In this document: piece after piece, positions 5,527-5,597 of the stretch
Position numbering within the stretch: the stretch's first letter is position 1
Layout: each line of letters opens with the position of its first letter
Assembly (NCBI GenBank): GCA_015486895.1
Contig: WFQT01000082.1
Coordinates: forward strand, 1-5,597
DNA from: Anaerolineae bacterium
GTDB taxonomy: Bacteria; Chloroflexota; Anaerolineae; JAADDB01
Direction: 5' to 3'
DNA: 5,597 bases
Made by a program: the position numbers and the translations under genes
The notes under the pieces: model-generated
Databases searched by the model: none
What the model was told of the DNA's origin: nothing
Seen by the model: only the letters and a program-made list of their open reading frames with translations

Positions 5527-5597
5527 ATGCCCCTAAGTATTGAGAAGATACCTTGGCTTTTCAGTTCTGGCCCGGCCAAGTTAGGGCACACCAAGCT

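Overview
The window looks like chromosomal DNA from a Chloroflexota bacterium, probably Anaerolineae-like. This is an inference from style, not from a marker gene: extracytoplasmic proteins with long TPTATPT linkers, a small secreted PPC-like protein, moderate GC, and intergenic families of short reiterated units (ATTCGTGNN and AATCCGTGNN). No ribosomal RNA, tRNA, CRISPR array, transposase or phage gene is visible.

Layout, left to right. (1) The left edge carries the first 157 codons of a mannose-1-phosphate guanylyltransferase on the minus strand, cut by the window end. (2) About 500 bp of non-coding DNA separates it from the next, divergent gene; this stretch holds a short AATCCGTG repeat that can fold on an upstream inverted copy. 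(3) A 610-residue surface protein (plus strand) has a signal peptide, two homologous jelly-roll-like domains, two Thr/Pro-rich linkers and a C-terminal membrane anchor. A strong inverted repeat spans its stop codon. (4) A 13-copy, 9-nt tandem array followed by two 14-nt copies lies just upstream of (5) a full-length histidine ammonia-lyase (hutH), whose true start is the ATG at 3094. The repeat array is readable in frame with hutH and creates a false N-terminal extension of 68 residues. (6) After 200 bp containing a good sigma-70-type promoter comes a 152-residue secreted PPC-like protein with a GTG start. It is followed by a textbook intrinsic terminator and then a separate GC-rich palindrome in the right-hand non-coding tail.

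The genes do not form an obvious operon or pathway. GDP-mannose synthesis serves glycan building, and the surface protein has possible carbohydrate-binding folds, but they are divergently transcribed and the link is only suggestive. hutH stands alone, with no other histidine-utilisation gene in view. The most unusual DNA is the repeat array directly upstream of hutH. I see no convincing new multi-gene system; the array, its relation to the second repeat at 643-671, and the altered active-site motif of the HutH protein are the points most worth a check.
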